Position numbers and translations under genes: made by a program. The notes beneath the pieces were generated by a model that saw only the letters and a program-made list of their open reading frames with translations, was not told the DNA's origin and searched no databases. Below, piece after piece: positions 32,805 to 41,401 of a stretch of DNA of 64,000 bases. The first letter of the stretch is position 1. The number at the start of each line of letters is the position of its first letter. This DNA comes from Paracoccus luteus (lineage in GTDB: Bacteria; Pseudomonadota; Alphaproteobacteria; Rhodobacterales; Rhodobacteraceae), in NCBI RefSeq assembly GCF_004522155.1, contig NZ_SDEA01000004.1, positions 124,001-188,000 of the forward strand. The letters run 5' to 3'.

Positions 32805-32831
32805 GCGGCGGCCCTTGGTGGCCGCCGTTCT
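32805..32831. terminator. Bidirectional terminator between the RTX gene and ccmG
   Basis: An 8-bp stem (CGGCGGCC / GGCCGCCG, loop CTTGGT) flanked by TTCTC on the plus side and CTTGT on the minus side, between two convergent stop codons. Confidence 0.65.
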
Positions 32832-32849
32832 CGTCCCAGTTTGCCCGGT

Positions 32850-33416
32850 TCAGTCCGCGGCTGCCGTCGCCTGCCCTGCGGCGGCCAGCGCCTTGTCCAG
32901 TTCGGGGCGGAACCGCTGGCGGTAATCGTCCCCGACCAGCGGGCCGACATAGCGGAACAGCACCGTTCCCTGCCCGTCCACGATGAAGGTTTCGGGCGGC
33001 GCGGTGACGCCCCAGTCGATGGCGCCCCGGCCCTGCGGGTCGGTGGCGATGGCGGCATAGGGGTTGCCGTGATCGGCCAGAAAGCGAAGCGCCTGCGGTT
33101 CCGGGTCTTTCAGATCGACCCCCATCACGGGGATGCCCTCGGCCGCAAGCGCGGTCAGCGTCGGATGCTCGGCCCGGCAGGGCGGGCACCAGCTGGCCCA
33201 GAAATTGACCAGCGTCACCTTGCCGGCCCGCAGGTCGGCGTCCGTCAGCTGCACGGTCCCGGGCAGGGTCGTCGTGGGCAAGGCGGGCGCCTGCCGGCCG
33301 ATCAGGGTGGACGGGATCGCCGTCGGATCGTCGCGGTTCATCCCCCACAGGAACATGCCCGCCAGCGCGGCGAATGCCAGCGGCGGCAGCGCGACAAGCG
33401 GGGAGATCCTAGCCAC
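32850..33416 (-). CDS. ccmG: Thiol:disulfide interchange protein CcmG/DsbE
   Basis: A 188-residue membrane-anchored thioredoxin-like protein of cytochrome c maturation system I. An N-terminal anchor (about residues 8-26) is followed by the periplasmic domain with FWASWCPPCRAEHP (active-site CPPC at about 79-82) and the GVTAPPETFIVD cis-proline segment. It reduces apocytochrome cysteines for haem attachment. The start is a GTG inside the end of ccmD (GTGGCTAG overlap of 8 bp). Confidence 0.93.
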   Translation of the reverse strand: MARISPLVALPPLAFAALAGMFLWGMNRDDPTAIPSTLIGRQAPALPTTTLPGTVQLTDADLRAGKVTLVNFWASWCPPCRAEHPTLTALAAEGIPVMGVDLKDPEPQALRFLADHGNPYAAIATDPQGRGAIDWGVTAPPETFIVDGQGTVLFRYVGPLVGDDYRQRFRPELDKALAAAGQATAAAD

Positions 33417-33555
33417 GGTTACGCTCCACCTGCTCCAGCGCGCGGCGGGCGCGGGCGTCGGCCAGCAGCGTCTGCGCGACCATCAGCGCCAGCAGCGCCA
33501 GCGACACGGCCCATGCGGCCAGCACCGGGCCTGCGTATTTTCCCAGTTCGATCAT
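33409..33555 (-). CDS. ccmD: Heme exporter protein CcmD
   Basis: A 48-residue single-helix membrane protein, easily missed by size filters. It begins MIELGKYAGPVLAAWAVSLAL and has a basic C-terminal tail (RARRALEQVERNRG). CcmD helps release holo-CcmE from the CcmABC complex. Its ATG lies in the ccmC stop (ATGA) and its stop overlaps the ccmG start, so expression is probably coupled on both sides. Confidence 0.88.
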   Translation of the reverse strand: MIELGKYAGPVLAAWAVSLALLALMVAQTLLADARARRALEQVERNRG

Positions 33556-34277
33556 CCCTGAACCTCGCGCGCCAGCAGCGCCGCGGTGCGGCGGCGTCGG
33601 ATTTCCGTGCGCGTGCGGATCAAGAGCAGCGTCACGAACAGCAGAAAGAACCCCAGCATGCACAGATACAGCGGATAGCTGTAGGCCGAGCTGATGCGAT
33701 CGCCCGGCCGCACGCTGACCGTCGCGCCCTGATGCAGCCCCTGGTTCCAGAACTCGACGGCATAGCGCGACAGGAACGCAAAGACCGATCCGACCAGACA
33801 CAGCACGCCCGTCAGGTCGGCGGCGCTGTCGGGGTTGTCCACCGCCGACCACAGCGCGATATAGCCCAGGTAGAACAGGAACAGGATCAGGAACGCGGTC
33901 AGCCGCGGATCCCATTCCCACCATGTCCCCCACATCGGCTGGCCCCAGATCGCCCCCGTCAGCAGCGCGATCACAGTCATCACCGCGCCCACCGGGGCCG
34001 CAGCCTTGGCGGCCAGCGCGCTGACATGGTGCCGCCGGATCAGCCAGACCAGCGAGGCGGCCAGCATCATCACCCAGATGTTGATCGCCATCATCGCGGC
34101 GGGCACATGCAGGAACATGATCTTGACCGTCGACCCCTGCTTGTAGTCGAGCGGCGTCAGGAAACCCCAGACCAGCCCCACCGCCAGCGACACGGCGGCG
34201 CCGCCGGCAACCCACGGCAGGATCGCGGCCGAGGTCCGCATGAACTTGACGGGGTTGGCGTATTCCCAGATCGACAT
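33552..34277 (-). CDS. ccmC: Heme exporter/haem-handling protein CcmC
   Basis: A 241-residue, six-helix membrane protein. The tryptophan-rich motif WGTWWEWDPRLT (about residues 117-128) presents haem to CcmE; conserved histidines lie in FLHVPAA (about 56-62) and in the loop with NQGLHQGATVS. Part of the CcmABCD complex of cytochrome c maturation. It begins 42 bp after ccmB and overlaps ccmD by 4 bp. Confidence 0.95.
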   Translation of the reverse strand: MSIWEYANPVKFMRTSAAILPWVAGGAAVSLAVGLVWGFLTPLDYKQGSTVKIMFLHVPAAMMAINIWVMMLAASLVWLIRRHHVSALAAKAAAPVGAVMTVIALLTGAIWGQPMWGTWWEWDPRLTAFLILFLFYLGYIALWSAVDNPDSAADLTGVLCLVGSVFAFLSRYAVEFWNQGLHQGATVSVRPGDRISSAYSYPLYLCMLGFFLLFVTLLLIRTRTEIRRRRTAALLAREVQG

Positions 34278-34319
34278 GGCGTTTTCCTTAGCCGCAGCGG
34301 CGGGCCGCGGAAAGCCCCC

Positions 34320-34976
34320 TCACCGCAGGTTGACCCGCAGCGCGGCGGCAGCCGCAAAGGGCATCGCGGCCAGCACAGCCAGCGTTATCCCGGCCAGAAA
34401 GACCAGCGGCGTGGTCCCGTCGCCGCCTGCGGCCCCGCGTCGCACCGCCTCGGCGCCAAAGATCAGCGTCGGCACATACAGCGGCAGGACCAGCAGCGAC
34501 AGCAGCAGGCCGCCGCGGCGCAGCCCGACGGTGATCGCCGCGCCGAACGCGCCCAGCATCGACAGCGCGGGCGTGCCGATCGCCAGCGACGCCAGCAGCC
34601 ACGGCTGCGCCGCGCCGGGCAGGTGCAGCAGGACGCCGAACACGGGCGCGGCCAGCACCAGCGGCAGGCCGGTCGTGACCCAGTGCGCGGCGGCCTTGAT
34701 AGCGACCGCCCCCTCCAGCGGCAGGGGGGCGGTGGCCAGCAAATCAAGGCTGCCATCCTCCCAGTCGAGGGCAAAGATGCGGTCCAGCGACAGCAGACAG
34801 GCGAGCAGCGCGCCGACCCACAGGATGCCGGGGGCGATGCGCGCCAGCGTCCCGCCCTCGGGGCCGACGCCAAAGGGGACCAGCGTGCAGACGATCAGGA
34901 AGAACGCGAGGCCAAGGCCAAAGCCGCCGCCCGCCCGCGTCGCCAGCCTGAGGTCGCGGACCAGCAGCGCGATCAT
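34320..34976 (-). CDS. ccmB: Heme exporter protein CcmB
   Basis: A 218-residue, six-helix permease subunit of the CcmAB ABC unit. It starts [20 protein letters not shown]; the conserved DWEDGSLDLLATAPLPLE loop (about residues 70-88) is clear. The ATG lies in the stop codon of the small ORF upstream (ATGA). The frame stays open further upstream to 35171, but that extension is Arg/Pro-rich noise across the small ORF and is not used. Confidence 0.93.
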   Translation of the reverse strand: MIALLVRDLRLATRAGGGFGLGLAFFLIVCTLVPFGVGPEGGTLARIAPGILWVGALLACLLSLDRIFALDWEDGSLDLLATAPLPLEGAVAIKAAAHWVTTGLPLVLAAPVFGVLLHLPGAAQPWLLASLAIGTPALSMLGAFGAAITVGLRRGGLLLSLLVLPLYVPTLIFGAEAVRRGAAGGDGTTPLVFLAGITLAVLAAMPFAAAAALRVNLR

Positions 34977-35155
34977 TGCGGCACCCCGGACGGGCACAGG
35001 CGGCCGGCGGCGTCGCCCCGAACTGGCCCGACGGGGTCGCGCCGGACGCGACCGGCGGCAGGGGCGGCGTCGCGCCGGGCACGTTCGGCGGCAGGGACGG
35101 GCGCGGGCCGGGCACGGCCGGCGGCGGGGGCGGGCACAGGCCGGGGGGCGGTCAT
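34973..35155 (-). CDS. Small Pro/Ala/Arg-rich ORF between ccmA and ccmB
   Basis: A 60-codon frame that joins ccmA to ccmB exactly: its ATG lies in the ccmA stop (ATGA) and its TGA holds the ccmB ATG. The product has no known domain, no membrane helix, and is built from three imperfect units of about 11 residues ([31 protein letters not shown]). In most genomes ccmA and ccmB are adjacent, so this looks like a repeat expansion kept in frame with translational coupling. It could be a real linker peptide or only a translated spacer that lets ribosomes reach ccmB. Confidence 0.45.
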   Translation of the reverse strand: MTAPRPVPAPAAGRARPAPVPAAERARRDAAPAAGRVRRDPVGPVRGDAAGRLCPSGVPQ

Positions 35156-35799
35156 GCGAACGCCTCGTCAAAGCCGGCGGGGGCGCGGCGGGGCGCGGGG
35201 CTGCCCCGCGGGCGGTCGCCGGCGCGGTGCGGCGACAGGTCCAGCACCCGCGCCTCGGGCAGGGCCAAGTCGATGTGGGTCGCCATCAGCGCCGACCCGC
35301 CGCCCGCCAGATGGGCGCGGATCGCGGCGGCGAACAGCGCCACGGATGCGGCGTCCAGCGAGACGGTGGGTTCGTCCAGCACCCACACGGGGCGTCCCGT
35401 GACCAGCAGCCGCGCCAGCCCAAGGCGGCGTTTCTGCCCCGCCGACAGCATCGCGGCGGGGCGTTCGGCCAGCCGTTCCAGGTTCAGCGCCGCCAGCGCC
35501 GCCTGCGGCCCCGGCCCGCCGAAGACCTGCGACCAGAACGCCAGATTCTCGGCCACGGTCAGCGCCGATTTCAGCCCGTCGGCGTGGCCCGCATAGGCGA
35601 TGGAGTCGGGATCGGCGGTCACCGTCCCCTGCAAGGGCGGCTGCAGCCCCGCGACCGTGCGCAGCAGCGTCGTCTTGCCGATGCCGTTCGGGCCGCGCAG
35701 GATCAGCGCCTGCCCCGCGTCCAAATCAAAGCCGATGCCCTCGGCCACCCGCCGGCCGCCGCGCGCGACGGCCACATCGCGGACCGACAGGCGGGTCAC
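35152..35799 (-). CDS. ccmA: Heme exporter ATP-binding protein CcmA
   Basis: A 215-residue ABC ATPase of the cytochrome c maturation complex. Walker [10 protein letters not shown] is at about residues 36-44; the signature is degenerate ([16 protein letters not shown], as normal in CcmA), and Walker B is [15 protein letters not shown] hydrolysis releases holo-CcmE. The last 20 residues are basic and Pro-rich, resembling the small ORF that follows, as if the repeat had also reached this 3' end. Starts with GTG in a GTGA overlap with the gene upstream. Confidence 0.93.
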   Translation of the reverse strand: MTRLSVRDVAVARGGRRVAEGIGFDLDAGQALILRGPNGIGKTTLLRTVAGLQPPLQGTVTADPDSIAYAGHADGLKSALTVAENLAFWSQVFGGPGPQAALAALNLERLAERPAAMLSAGQKRRLGLARLLVTGRPVWVLDEPTVSLDAASVALFAAAIRAHLAGGGSALMATHIDLALPEARVLDLSPHRAGDRPRGSPAPRRAPAGFDEAFA

Positions 35800-36149
35800 A
35801 CCGGGATCAGCGCGCAGGCGACGCGCCGTCCCTCGGACAGGGTGACGTTATAGCTGCGCGCGGCCGTCGGGCTGGCCATCGCCTCGACGGCGATGCCCGC
35901 CGCCTCGAGCGTGGCGACCAGCGCCGCGGGGGGGCGGCCGATTTCCGCGCCCAGGCCCAGGAACAGCACGTCCACGCGGCCCGCCAGTGCGGTCAGGGCG
36001 GCGACATCGTCCAAGCCCCCCCAATCCCGCGCGCCCGTCGGCGTGGCGATGACCGGGCCACGCCAGACCTTGCCGCCGACGCGAAAGAACCCCGGACCAT
36101 AGCCGTCCACGGGCACCCCGCCGTCGAACTCGGTCGGGCGCAGCGCCAT
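35796..36149 (-). CDS. Mth938-like domain protein
   Basis: A 117-residue protein of the Mth938/DUF498 fold, recognisable from the [20 protein letters not shown] start, [10 protein letters not shown] and the C-terminal [22 protein letters not shown]. The family is related to the assembly factor NDUFAF3, but the bacterial role is unknown. It lies 1 bp after secF and overlaps ccmA by 4 bp; the secDF-Mth938-ccm order is a recurrent alphaproteobacterial arrangement, so it is part of the same transcription unit. Confidence 0.88.
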   Translation of the reverse strand: MALRPTEFDGGVPVDGYGPGFFRVGGKVWRGPVIATPTGARDWGGLDDVAALTALAGRVDVLFLGLGAEIGRPPAALVATLEAAGIAVEAMASPTAARSYNVTLSEGRRVACALIPV

Positions 36150-36150
36150 G

Positions 36151-37143
36151 TCAGGGCGCGTCCTGGAACGGCGTGCCGTGGGTGTCGCTCAGCTCGGCCT
36201 TGTCCTTGACGGGCTTGGACCAGTCGCGCTTGACGCCCAGCCACAGCACGATGTTCTTGGCGACATAGATCGTCGAATAACAGCCGACGAACACGCCCCA
36301 CAGCATCGCGAACACGAACCCGCGGATCACGTCGCCGCCCAGAACCAGCATCGCGGTCAGCGCGATGGCCGTGGTCACGGCCGTCATCACGGTGCGCGAC
36401 AGCGTCTCGTTCGTGGACAGGTTCAGGACGTCGATCAACGGCATCGTCTTGTATTTCATCAGGTTCTCGCGCAGACGGTCGAACACGACGACGGTGTCGT
36501 TGATCGACGTGCCTAGGATCGTCAGCAGCGCGGCGATGGTGGTCAGGTCGAACTTGATCTGGAACAGCGAGAATATCCCGACGGTCAGCAGGACGTCGTG
36601 GATCAGCGCGAACACGCCGCCGACCGCGAACTGCCATTCAAAGCGCAGCCAGATATACAGCAGGATGCCAAGGGCCGCCGCGGCCACCGCATAGACGGCG
36701 GTCATGATCAGCTCGCCCGAGACCTTGGGACCGACCGATTCGACGGCGGCAAAGGTGATCTGCGGATCGACCGTCTTCAGCGCCGCCTCGATCCGGTTCA
36801 GCTCTTCGGGGCTGACCGATCCGGTCTCGTCGGTGGCGCCGATGCGGATCTGGGCGACGTGCCGGTCGGCGCCGAAGCTGGGATCGAAGACCTCGGTGAT
36901 CGACACGTCGCCGATGTCCAGGCCCGACAGAGACTGGCGATAGTCGGCAACCTCGAACGCGGTCGGGCTTTCGGTGCGGATCGTCGTCCCGCCCCGGAAG
37001 TCGATGCCGAAGTTCAGCCCCATCGTCATCGTCACGATGACCGAGGCGACCATCAGCAAGCCCGAGATGCCGAAGCTGAGCCACTGCCAGCGGAAAAAGT
37101 TGATCTTGGTGTTCGCGGGAACCAGTTTCAGACGGAATGCCAT
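36151..37143 (-). CDS. secF: Protein translocase subunit SecF
   Basis: A 330-residue membrane protein with six predicted helices and a first periplasmic loop. GLNFGIDFRGGTTI (about residues 46-59) and the D-x-x-V-V-F-D-R-x-R-E motif (DTVVVFDRLREN, about 215-226) are diagnostic. With SecD it uses the proton gradient to help protein export through SecYEG. It follows secD by 10 bp. Confidence 0.96.
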   Translation of the reverse strand: MAFRLKLVPANTKINFFRWQWLSFGISGLLMVASVIVTMTMGLNFGIDFRGGTTIRTESPTAFEVADYRQSLSGLDIGDVSITEVFDPSFGADRHVAQIRIGATDETGSVSPEELNRIEAALKTVDPQITFAAVESVGPKVSGELIMTAVYAVAAAALGILLYIWLRFEWQFAVGGVFALIHDVLLTVGIFSLFQIKFDLTTIAALLTILGTSINDTVVVFDRLRENLMKYKTMPLIDVLNLSTNETLSRTVMTAVTTAIALTAMLVLGGDVIRGFVFAMLWGVFVGCYSTIYVAKNIVLWLGVKRDWSKPVKDKAELSDTHGTPFQDAP

Positions 37144-37153
37144 GTCGGTTCCC

Positions 37154-38818
37154 CTACAGTTCCAGCGTCTTGGGTCGGCGCCATTGCAGCCAGAAGACGA
37201 TCATCAGCCGCGTCAGATAGATCGCGGTAAAGACCGACGTGATCAGGCCGATGGTCAGCGTCACGGCAAAGCCCTTGACCGGGCCGGACCCCAGGAAGAA
37301 CATCACCAAGGCCGCGATGAAGGTCGTGACGTTCGCGTCGATGATCGCGCTCAGCGCCTCGTTGAAGCCGTCGTCGATGGCGCGCACGACGGCCTTGCCC
37401 TCGCGCAGCTCGTCCCGGATGCGTTCATAGATGATGACGTTGGCGTCCACCGCGGTGCCGACGGTCAGCACGATCCCCGCGATGCCGGGCAGCGTCAGCG
37501 TGGCCCCCATTGCCGACATCACGGCCAAAATCAGGATGACGTTGGCGGTGACGGCGACCGACGCGAAGACGCCGAACAGCCCATAGCTGGCGATCATGTA
37601 GGCGACGACGCCGATCGTGGCGACGGTGGCCGCGATCTTGCCCGCGTCGATGCTGTCCTGCCCCAGTTCCGGGCCAATGGTCCGTTCCTCAAGGAACGTC
37701 ATCTCGGCCGGCAGGGCGCCCGCGCGCAGCAGCACGGCCAGCTGGGTCGACGAATCGACGTCCATCGATCCCGAAATCTGCCCCGACCCCGTGGTGATCG
37801 CCTGCCGGATCACCGGGGCCGAGATGACCTGGTTGTCCAGCACGATGGCAAAGGGCTGGTGGATGTTGGCCGAGGTATAGGCCCCGAACCGCTTGGCGCC
37901 CGACGGGTTGAACCGGAAATCCACCGCCGGCTGGCCGTTCTGGTCGAAACTGGGCCGCGCGTCGGTCAGATCCTCGCCGGTAACCACGGGGGCCTCGGCC
38001 AGGGTGTAATAGACGCCCGTCTCGTCCACCGAGGGCAGCACGACATTGCCCAGCCCGGCGCTGGCGTTCGGGTCGGTGCCCCGGCCGATCACCGGGTTGA
38101 AGGTCAGCTTGGCGGTGGTGCCGATCAGCTTCTTCAGCTCTTCGGCGGACCCGATGCCGGGCACCTGGATCAGGATGCGGTCCTTGCCCTGGCGCTGGAT
38201 GGTGGGTTCGCGGGTGCCGACCTCGTCCACGCGGCGGCGCACGATTTCCAGCGACTGCTGGATGGTGCGGTCGTCGGTGGCGGCCTTTTCGGCCTCCGAC
38301 ATCCGCACGATCAGCGTGCCGCCGCTGGCCGTGATGTCCAGATCCGACTGCCCCGCTCCGCTGAGCGACACGACCGGGGTCGCCAGCGTGCGCGCGATCT
38401 GGACGGCCTGCGCCATCTGGTCGGGGTTGCCGATCTCGACATGCAGCTCGTCGTCCGGGCCGGGGACGCGGCGCACGGCACCCACCACGTCGCGCTGCGC
38501 GGCCAGTGCCTGGCGCAGTTCCGGCCACAGCGCGGTCATGCGCGATTTATAGACGTCGGCGACATGCACCTCGCCCAGCAGATGGGCGCCGCCGCGCAGG
38601 TCCAGCCCCAGGTTGACCAGCGTCGAGGGCAGCCAGTCGGGCCACAGCGCCCGGTCCGCCGCCTGTTCAGGCGTCTCGAATCCCGCCCGTTCCGCGGCGA
38701 TGACGGCGTCGTTGTGCGTCTCGACCCGCGAATAGAACAGGTTGGGCATCGCATAAAGAAGACCCAGGGCGATCAGCCCCAGGATCACCAGCCGCTTCCA
38801 GAACGGGATGTGCAGCAT
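37154..38818 (-). CDS. secD: Protein translocase subunit SecD
   Basis: A 554-residue protein: one N-terminal helix, a large periplasmic P1 domain (about residues 30-350) with NLGLDLRGGAHLLGEV, and a five-helix C-terminal part with TVGTAVDANVIIYERIRDE (about 448-466). SecD and SecF form the translocation motor. It starts 7 bp after yajC, so yajC-secD-secF is one unit that continues into the Mth938 and ccm genes. Confidence 0.96.
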   Translation of the reverse strand: MLHIPFWKRLVILGLIALGLLYAMPNLFYSRVETHNDAVIAAERAGFETPEQAADRALWPDWLPSTLVNLGLDLRGGAHLLGEVHVADVYKSRMTALWPELRQALAAQRDVVGAVRRVPGPDDELHVEIGNPDQMAQAVQIARTLATPVVSLSGAGQSDLDITASGGTLIVRMSEAEKAATDDRTIQQSLEIVRRRVDEVGTREPTIQRQGKDRILIQVPGIGSAEELKKLIGTTAKLTFNPVIGRGTDPNASAGLGNVVLPSVDETGVYYTLAEAPVVTGEDLTDARPSFDQNGQPAVDFRFNPSGAKRFGAYTSANIHQPFAIVLDNQVISAPVIRQAITTGSGQISGSMDVDSSTQLAVLLRAGALPAEMTFLEERTIGPELGQDSIDAGKIAATVATIGVVAYMIASYGLFGVFASVAVTANVILILAVMSAMGATLTLPGIAGIVLTVGTAVDANVIIYERIRDELREGKAVVRAIDDGFNEALSAIIDANVTTFIAALVMFFLGSGPVKGFAVTLTIGLITSVFTAIYLTRLMIVFWLQWRRPKTLEL

Positions 38819-38825
38819 CGCGGGG

Positions 38826-39161
38826 TCAGCCGTTCGCGGCCACGGGCGCGCCGGCCGTCACGACCGACGCGATGGTCCCGCGCACCACGCGGACGCGGAC
38901 GCCCGAGGCGATCTCGACCTCGATCTCGTCGTCGCGCACCGAGGTGACCTTGCCCAGGATGCCGCCCTGGGTGACGATCTGGTCGCCCTTTTTCAGGCCC
39001 GACACCATCGCGCGATGCTTGGCGAACTTGCGCTGCTGGGGGCGCAGGATCAGGAAATACATGATCGCAAACACCAGCAGCAGCGGGATGAACTGGGCGA
39101 ATGCGGCTGCGCCGCCCGCGGCCGGGGCTGCGGCCTGAGCATAGGCGGGGGAAACGAACAT
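38826..39161 (-). CDS. yajC: Preprotein translocase subunit YajC
   Basis: A 111-residue single-helix protein. FIPLLLVFAIMYFLILRPQQRK (about residues 28-49) is the hallmark helix followed by the conserved RPQQ; KKGDQIVTQGGILGKVTSV follows. It is an accessory of SecDF. The Ala-rich start (MFVSPAYAQAAAP) resembles a signal sequence. First gene of the yajC-secDF-ccm run; no clear promoter was seen in the 214 bp upstream. Confidence 0.95.
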   Translation of the reverse strand: MFVSPAYAQAAAPAAGGAAAFAQFIPLLLVFAIMYFLILRPQQRKFAKHRAMVSGLKKGDQIVTQGGILGKVTSVRDDEIEVEIASGVRVRVVRGTIASVVTAGAPVAANG

Positions 39162-39375
39162 GGGCGATCCTTCACATGGCCTGCGGTCGTCCGCGGTGGC
39201 CCCGCGGCGGATTGGCGCGCAACCTAGTCGCGGGGCGGCGCGATGTCCAGAAACCCCGGCGGCCTGCCTGTGCGGTTCCGGTCACGCTTGCGCGGGTTGC
39301 AGCGACGGTGCCCGGCATGCCGCCCCCTCGCCGGGGGACGGCCGCGATGCGCCGGTCCGTTTCGTGGACGGCCCG

Positions 39376-40539
39376 TCAGCCCAGCGGCTGCGCGCGTTCC
39401 ACCAGCCGGGCGAAGAAGCTGGCCCCGATGGGCGCGATCTCGTCGTTGAAATCATAGGCCGGGTGGTGCAGCCCGGCCCCCGGCCCCTGCCCCAGGAACA
39501 GATAGGCGCCCGGCCGGACCTGCAGCATATAGCTGAAATCCTCGGCCCCCATCTCGCGCCCCGCCGCGGCATCGACGTTGGCCGCGCCCGCGACCTCAAC
39601 CGCGACGGCGGCGGCCAGGGCGGTCGCATCGGGGTCGTTCACCGTCGCCGGGTCGCCGACATGATAGTCCAGCCGCGCCTCGACGCCGAAGGACGCGGCC
39701 TGCCCGGCCACGATGTCCTGCATCCGGCGCATGACCATCGCCTGCACCGCGGGGTCGAAGGTGCGCACGGTGCCGTTGATATAGGCGGTGTCGGGCACGA
39801 TGTTGTGCGCCGATCCGGTGTGGATCTGCGTGACCGACACGACCAGATCGTCCAAGGCCTTGTGGTTGCGGCTGACGATGGTCTGCAGCGCCTGCACGAT
39901 GCCAACGGCCGCGACCACGGGATCGGCCGTCTCGTGCGGCATGGCGGCGTGGCCGCCCCTGCCGGTGATGTGGATGTCGAACGCGTCCACCGCGGCCATG
40001 ATCGGGCCGGGGATCGTCTGAAAGTTGCCCAGCGGCTGGTTGGGGCTGTTGTGCAGCGCGAACACCTGAGCGATGCCGAAACGGTCCATGATGCCCTCGT
40101 CCACCATGACCTTGGCGCCCGCGCCCCCCTCCTCGGCGGGCTGGAAGATCAGCGCCACGCGACCGGCGAAGTTGCGCGTCTCGGCCAGATATTTCGCCGC
40201 CCCCAGCAGCATCGTGGTGTGGCCGTCATGGCCGCAGGCATGCATCTTGCCCGGCGTCAGCGACGCATGGGCCGCGCCCGTCGCCTCGGCGATGGGCAGG
40301 GCGTCCATGTCGGCGCGCAGGCCGATGGTGGGACCATCGCCCCGGCCGTTGATGATCGCCACCATGCCGGTCTGCGCGATCCCCTCGTGCAGCTCGTCCA
40401 CGCCGATCTCGCGCAGGCGGGCGGCGACGAAGGCCGCGGTCTGGCCCAGGTCGAACTGCAACTCGGGGTGCTGGTGCAGGTGGCGGCGCCAGGCGGTCAT
40501 CTCGTCGGCATAGGCTGCGATGCGGTTCAGGACGGGCAT
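39376..40539 (-). CDS. M20 family amidohydrolase (hippurate hydrolase-like)
   Basis: A 387-residue zinc peptidase-like amidohydrolase of the M20D group (HipO/IAA-amino acid hydrolase). Metal-binding motifs include GLRADMDALPI, MHACGHDGHTTMLLGAA (about residues 90-106), FQPAEEGGAGAKVMV and a GRGGHAAMPHE dimer-domain motif. It cleaves N-acyl amino acids; the substrate cannot be told. The ATG at 40539 is chosen; a TTG three codons upstream is possible. Divergent from mazG with 64 bp between starts. Confidence 0.88.
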   Translation of the reverse strand: MPVLNRIAAYADEMTAWRRHLHQHPELQFDLGQTAAFVAARLREIGVDELHEGIAQTGMVAIINGRGDGPTIGLRADMDALPIAEATGAAHASLTPGKMHACGHDGHTTMLLGAAKYLAETRNFAGRVALIFQPAEEGGAGAKVMVDEGIMDRFGIAQVFALHNSPNQPLGNFQTIPGPIMAAVDAFDIHITGRGGHAAMPHETADPVVAAVGIVQALQTIVSRNHKALDDLVVSVTQIHTGSAHNIVPDTAYINGTVRTFDPAVQAMVMRRMQDIVAGQAASFGVEARLDYHVGDPATVNDPDATALAAAVAVEVAGAANVDAAAGREMGAEDFSYMLQVRPGAYLFLGQGPGAGLHHPAYDFNDEIAPIGASFFARLVERAQPLG

Positions 40540-40603
40540 GGTGGACAATCTCGCGCGGGTTCGGTCAGGGTGCCATCATCCAACCGACGGGGCCAGATTG
40601 TCC

Positions 40604-41401
40604 ATGACCGACGCGCGCAATGAGACCGAACGGCTGATCGCCATCATGGCCGCGCTGCGCGACCCCGCGACTGGCTGCCCCTGGGACGTCGAGCAGGATT
40701 TCGCGTCCATCGCCCCCTATACCATCGAAGAGGCGCACGAGGTCGCCGACGCCATCGCGCGGCAGGCCTGGGACGAGCTGCCGGGCGAATTGGGCGACCT
40801 GCTGCTGCAGGTGGTGTTTCACGCGCAGATGGCGTCCGAGGCGGGGATGTTCGGCTTTGCCGACGTCGCGCGCGCGATTTCCGACAAGCTGGTCGCGCGC
40901 CATCCCCATGTCTTCGGCGACGAATCGCGCGACAAGTCCGCCCAGCAGCAGGTCCGCGACTGGGAGGCGATCAAGGCGCAGGAACGCGCGGCCAAGGCGG
41001 AACGCGGCACGCTGGACGGCGTGGCGCTGGGGCTGCCCGCGCTGACCCGCGCCGTCAAGTTGCAGAACCGGGCGGCGCGTGTGGGATTCGACTGGCCCGC
41101 CACCGATCAGGTGCTGGACAAGCTGGCCGAGGAAACCGCCGAACTGGTCGCCGCCCGCGACAGCGGCGACAAGGCGCATCTGGCCGAGGAAATGGGCGAC
41201 CTGCTGTTCGTCGTGGCGAACCTTGCCCGCCACCTCGACATCGACCCCGAGGAGGCGCTGCGCGCCGCCAACGCCAAGTTCACCCGCCGTTTCCGCGCCA
41301 TCGAATCGGCGCTGGCCGCGCAGGGTCGCCGCCCCGACCAGTCGGACCTGGCCGAGATGGACGCGCTTTGGGACGCGGCCAAGGCGGCCGAGCGCGCCTA
41401 G
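40604..41401 (+). CDS. mazG: Nucleoside triphosphate pyrophosphohydrolase MazG
   Basis: A 265-residue protein with two MazG folds. The first has CPWDVEQDFASIAPYTIEEAHEVADAI with the EExxE-type Mg2+ motif and ELGDLLLQVVFHAQMA (about residues 20-80); the second has LAEETAELVAA..EEMGDLLFVVANLAR (about 180-215). It hydrolyses NTPs and dNTPs to monophosphates, cleaning the pool and possibly affecting ppGpp. Its TAG overlaps the convergent permease gene stop by 4 bp. Confidence 0.95.
   Translation: MTDARNETERLIAIMAALRDPATGCPWDVEQDFASIAPYTIEEAHEVADAIARQAWDELPGELGDLLLQVVFHAQMASEAGMFGFADVARAISDKLVARHPHVFGDESRDKSAQQQVRDWEAIKAQERAAKAERGTLDGVALGLPALTRAVKLQNRAARVGFDWPATDQVLDKLAEETAELVAARDSGDKAHLAEEMGDLLFVVANLARHLDIDPEEALRAANAKFTRRFRAIESALAAQGRRPDQSDLAEMDALWDAAKAAERA

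Noticed and set aside
34320..35171. N-terminally extended CcmB fused to the Arg/Pro-rich region
   Set aside because: The frame is open, but the extension has no CcmB homology, overlaps the ATGA-linked small ORF in another frame, and the standard [11 protein letters not shown] start is present.
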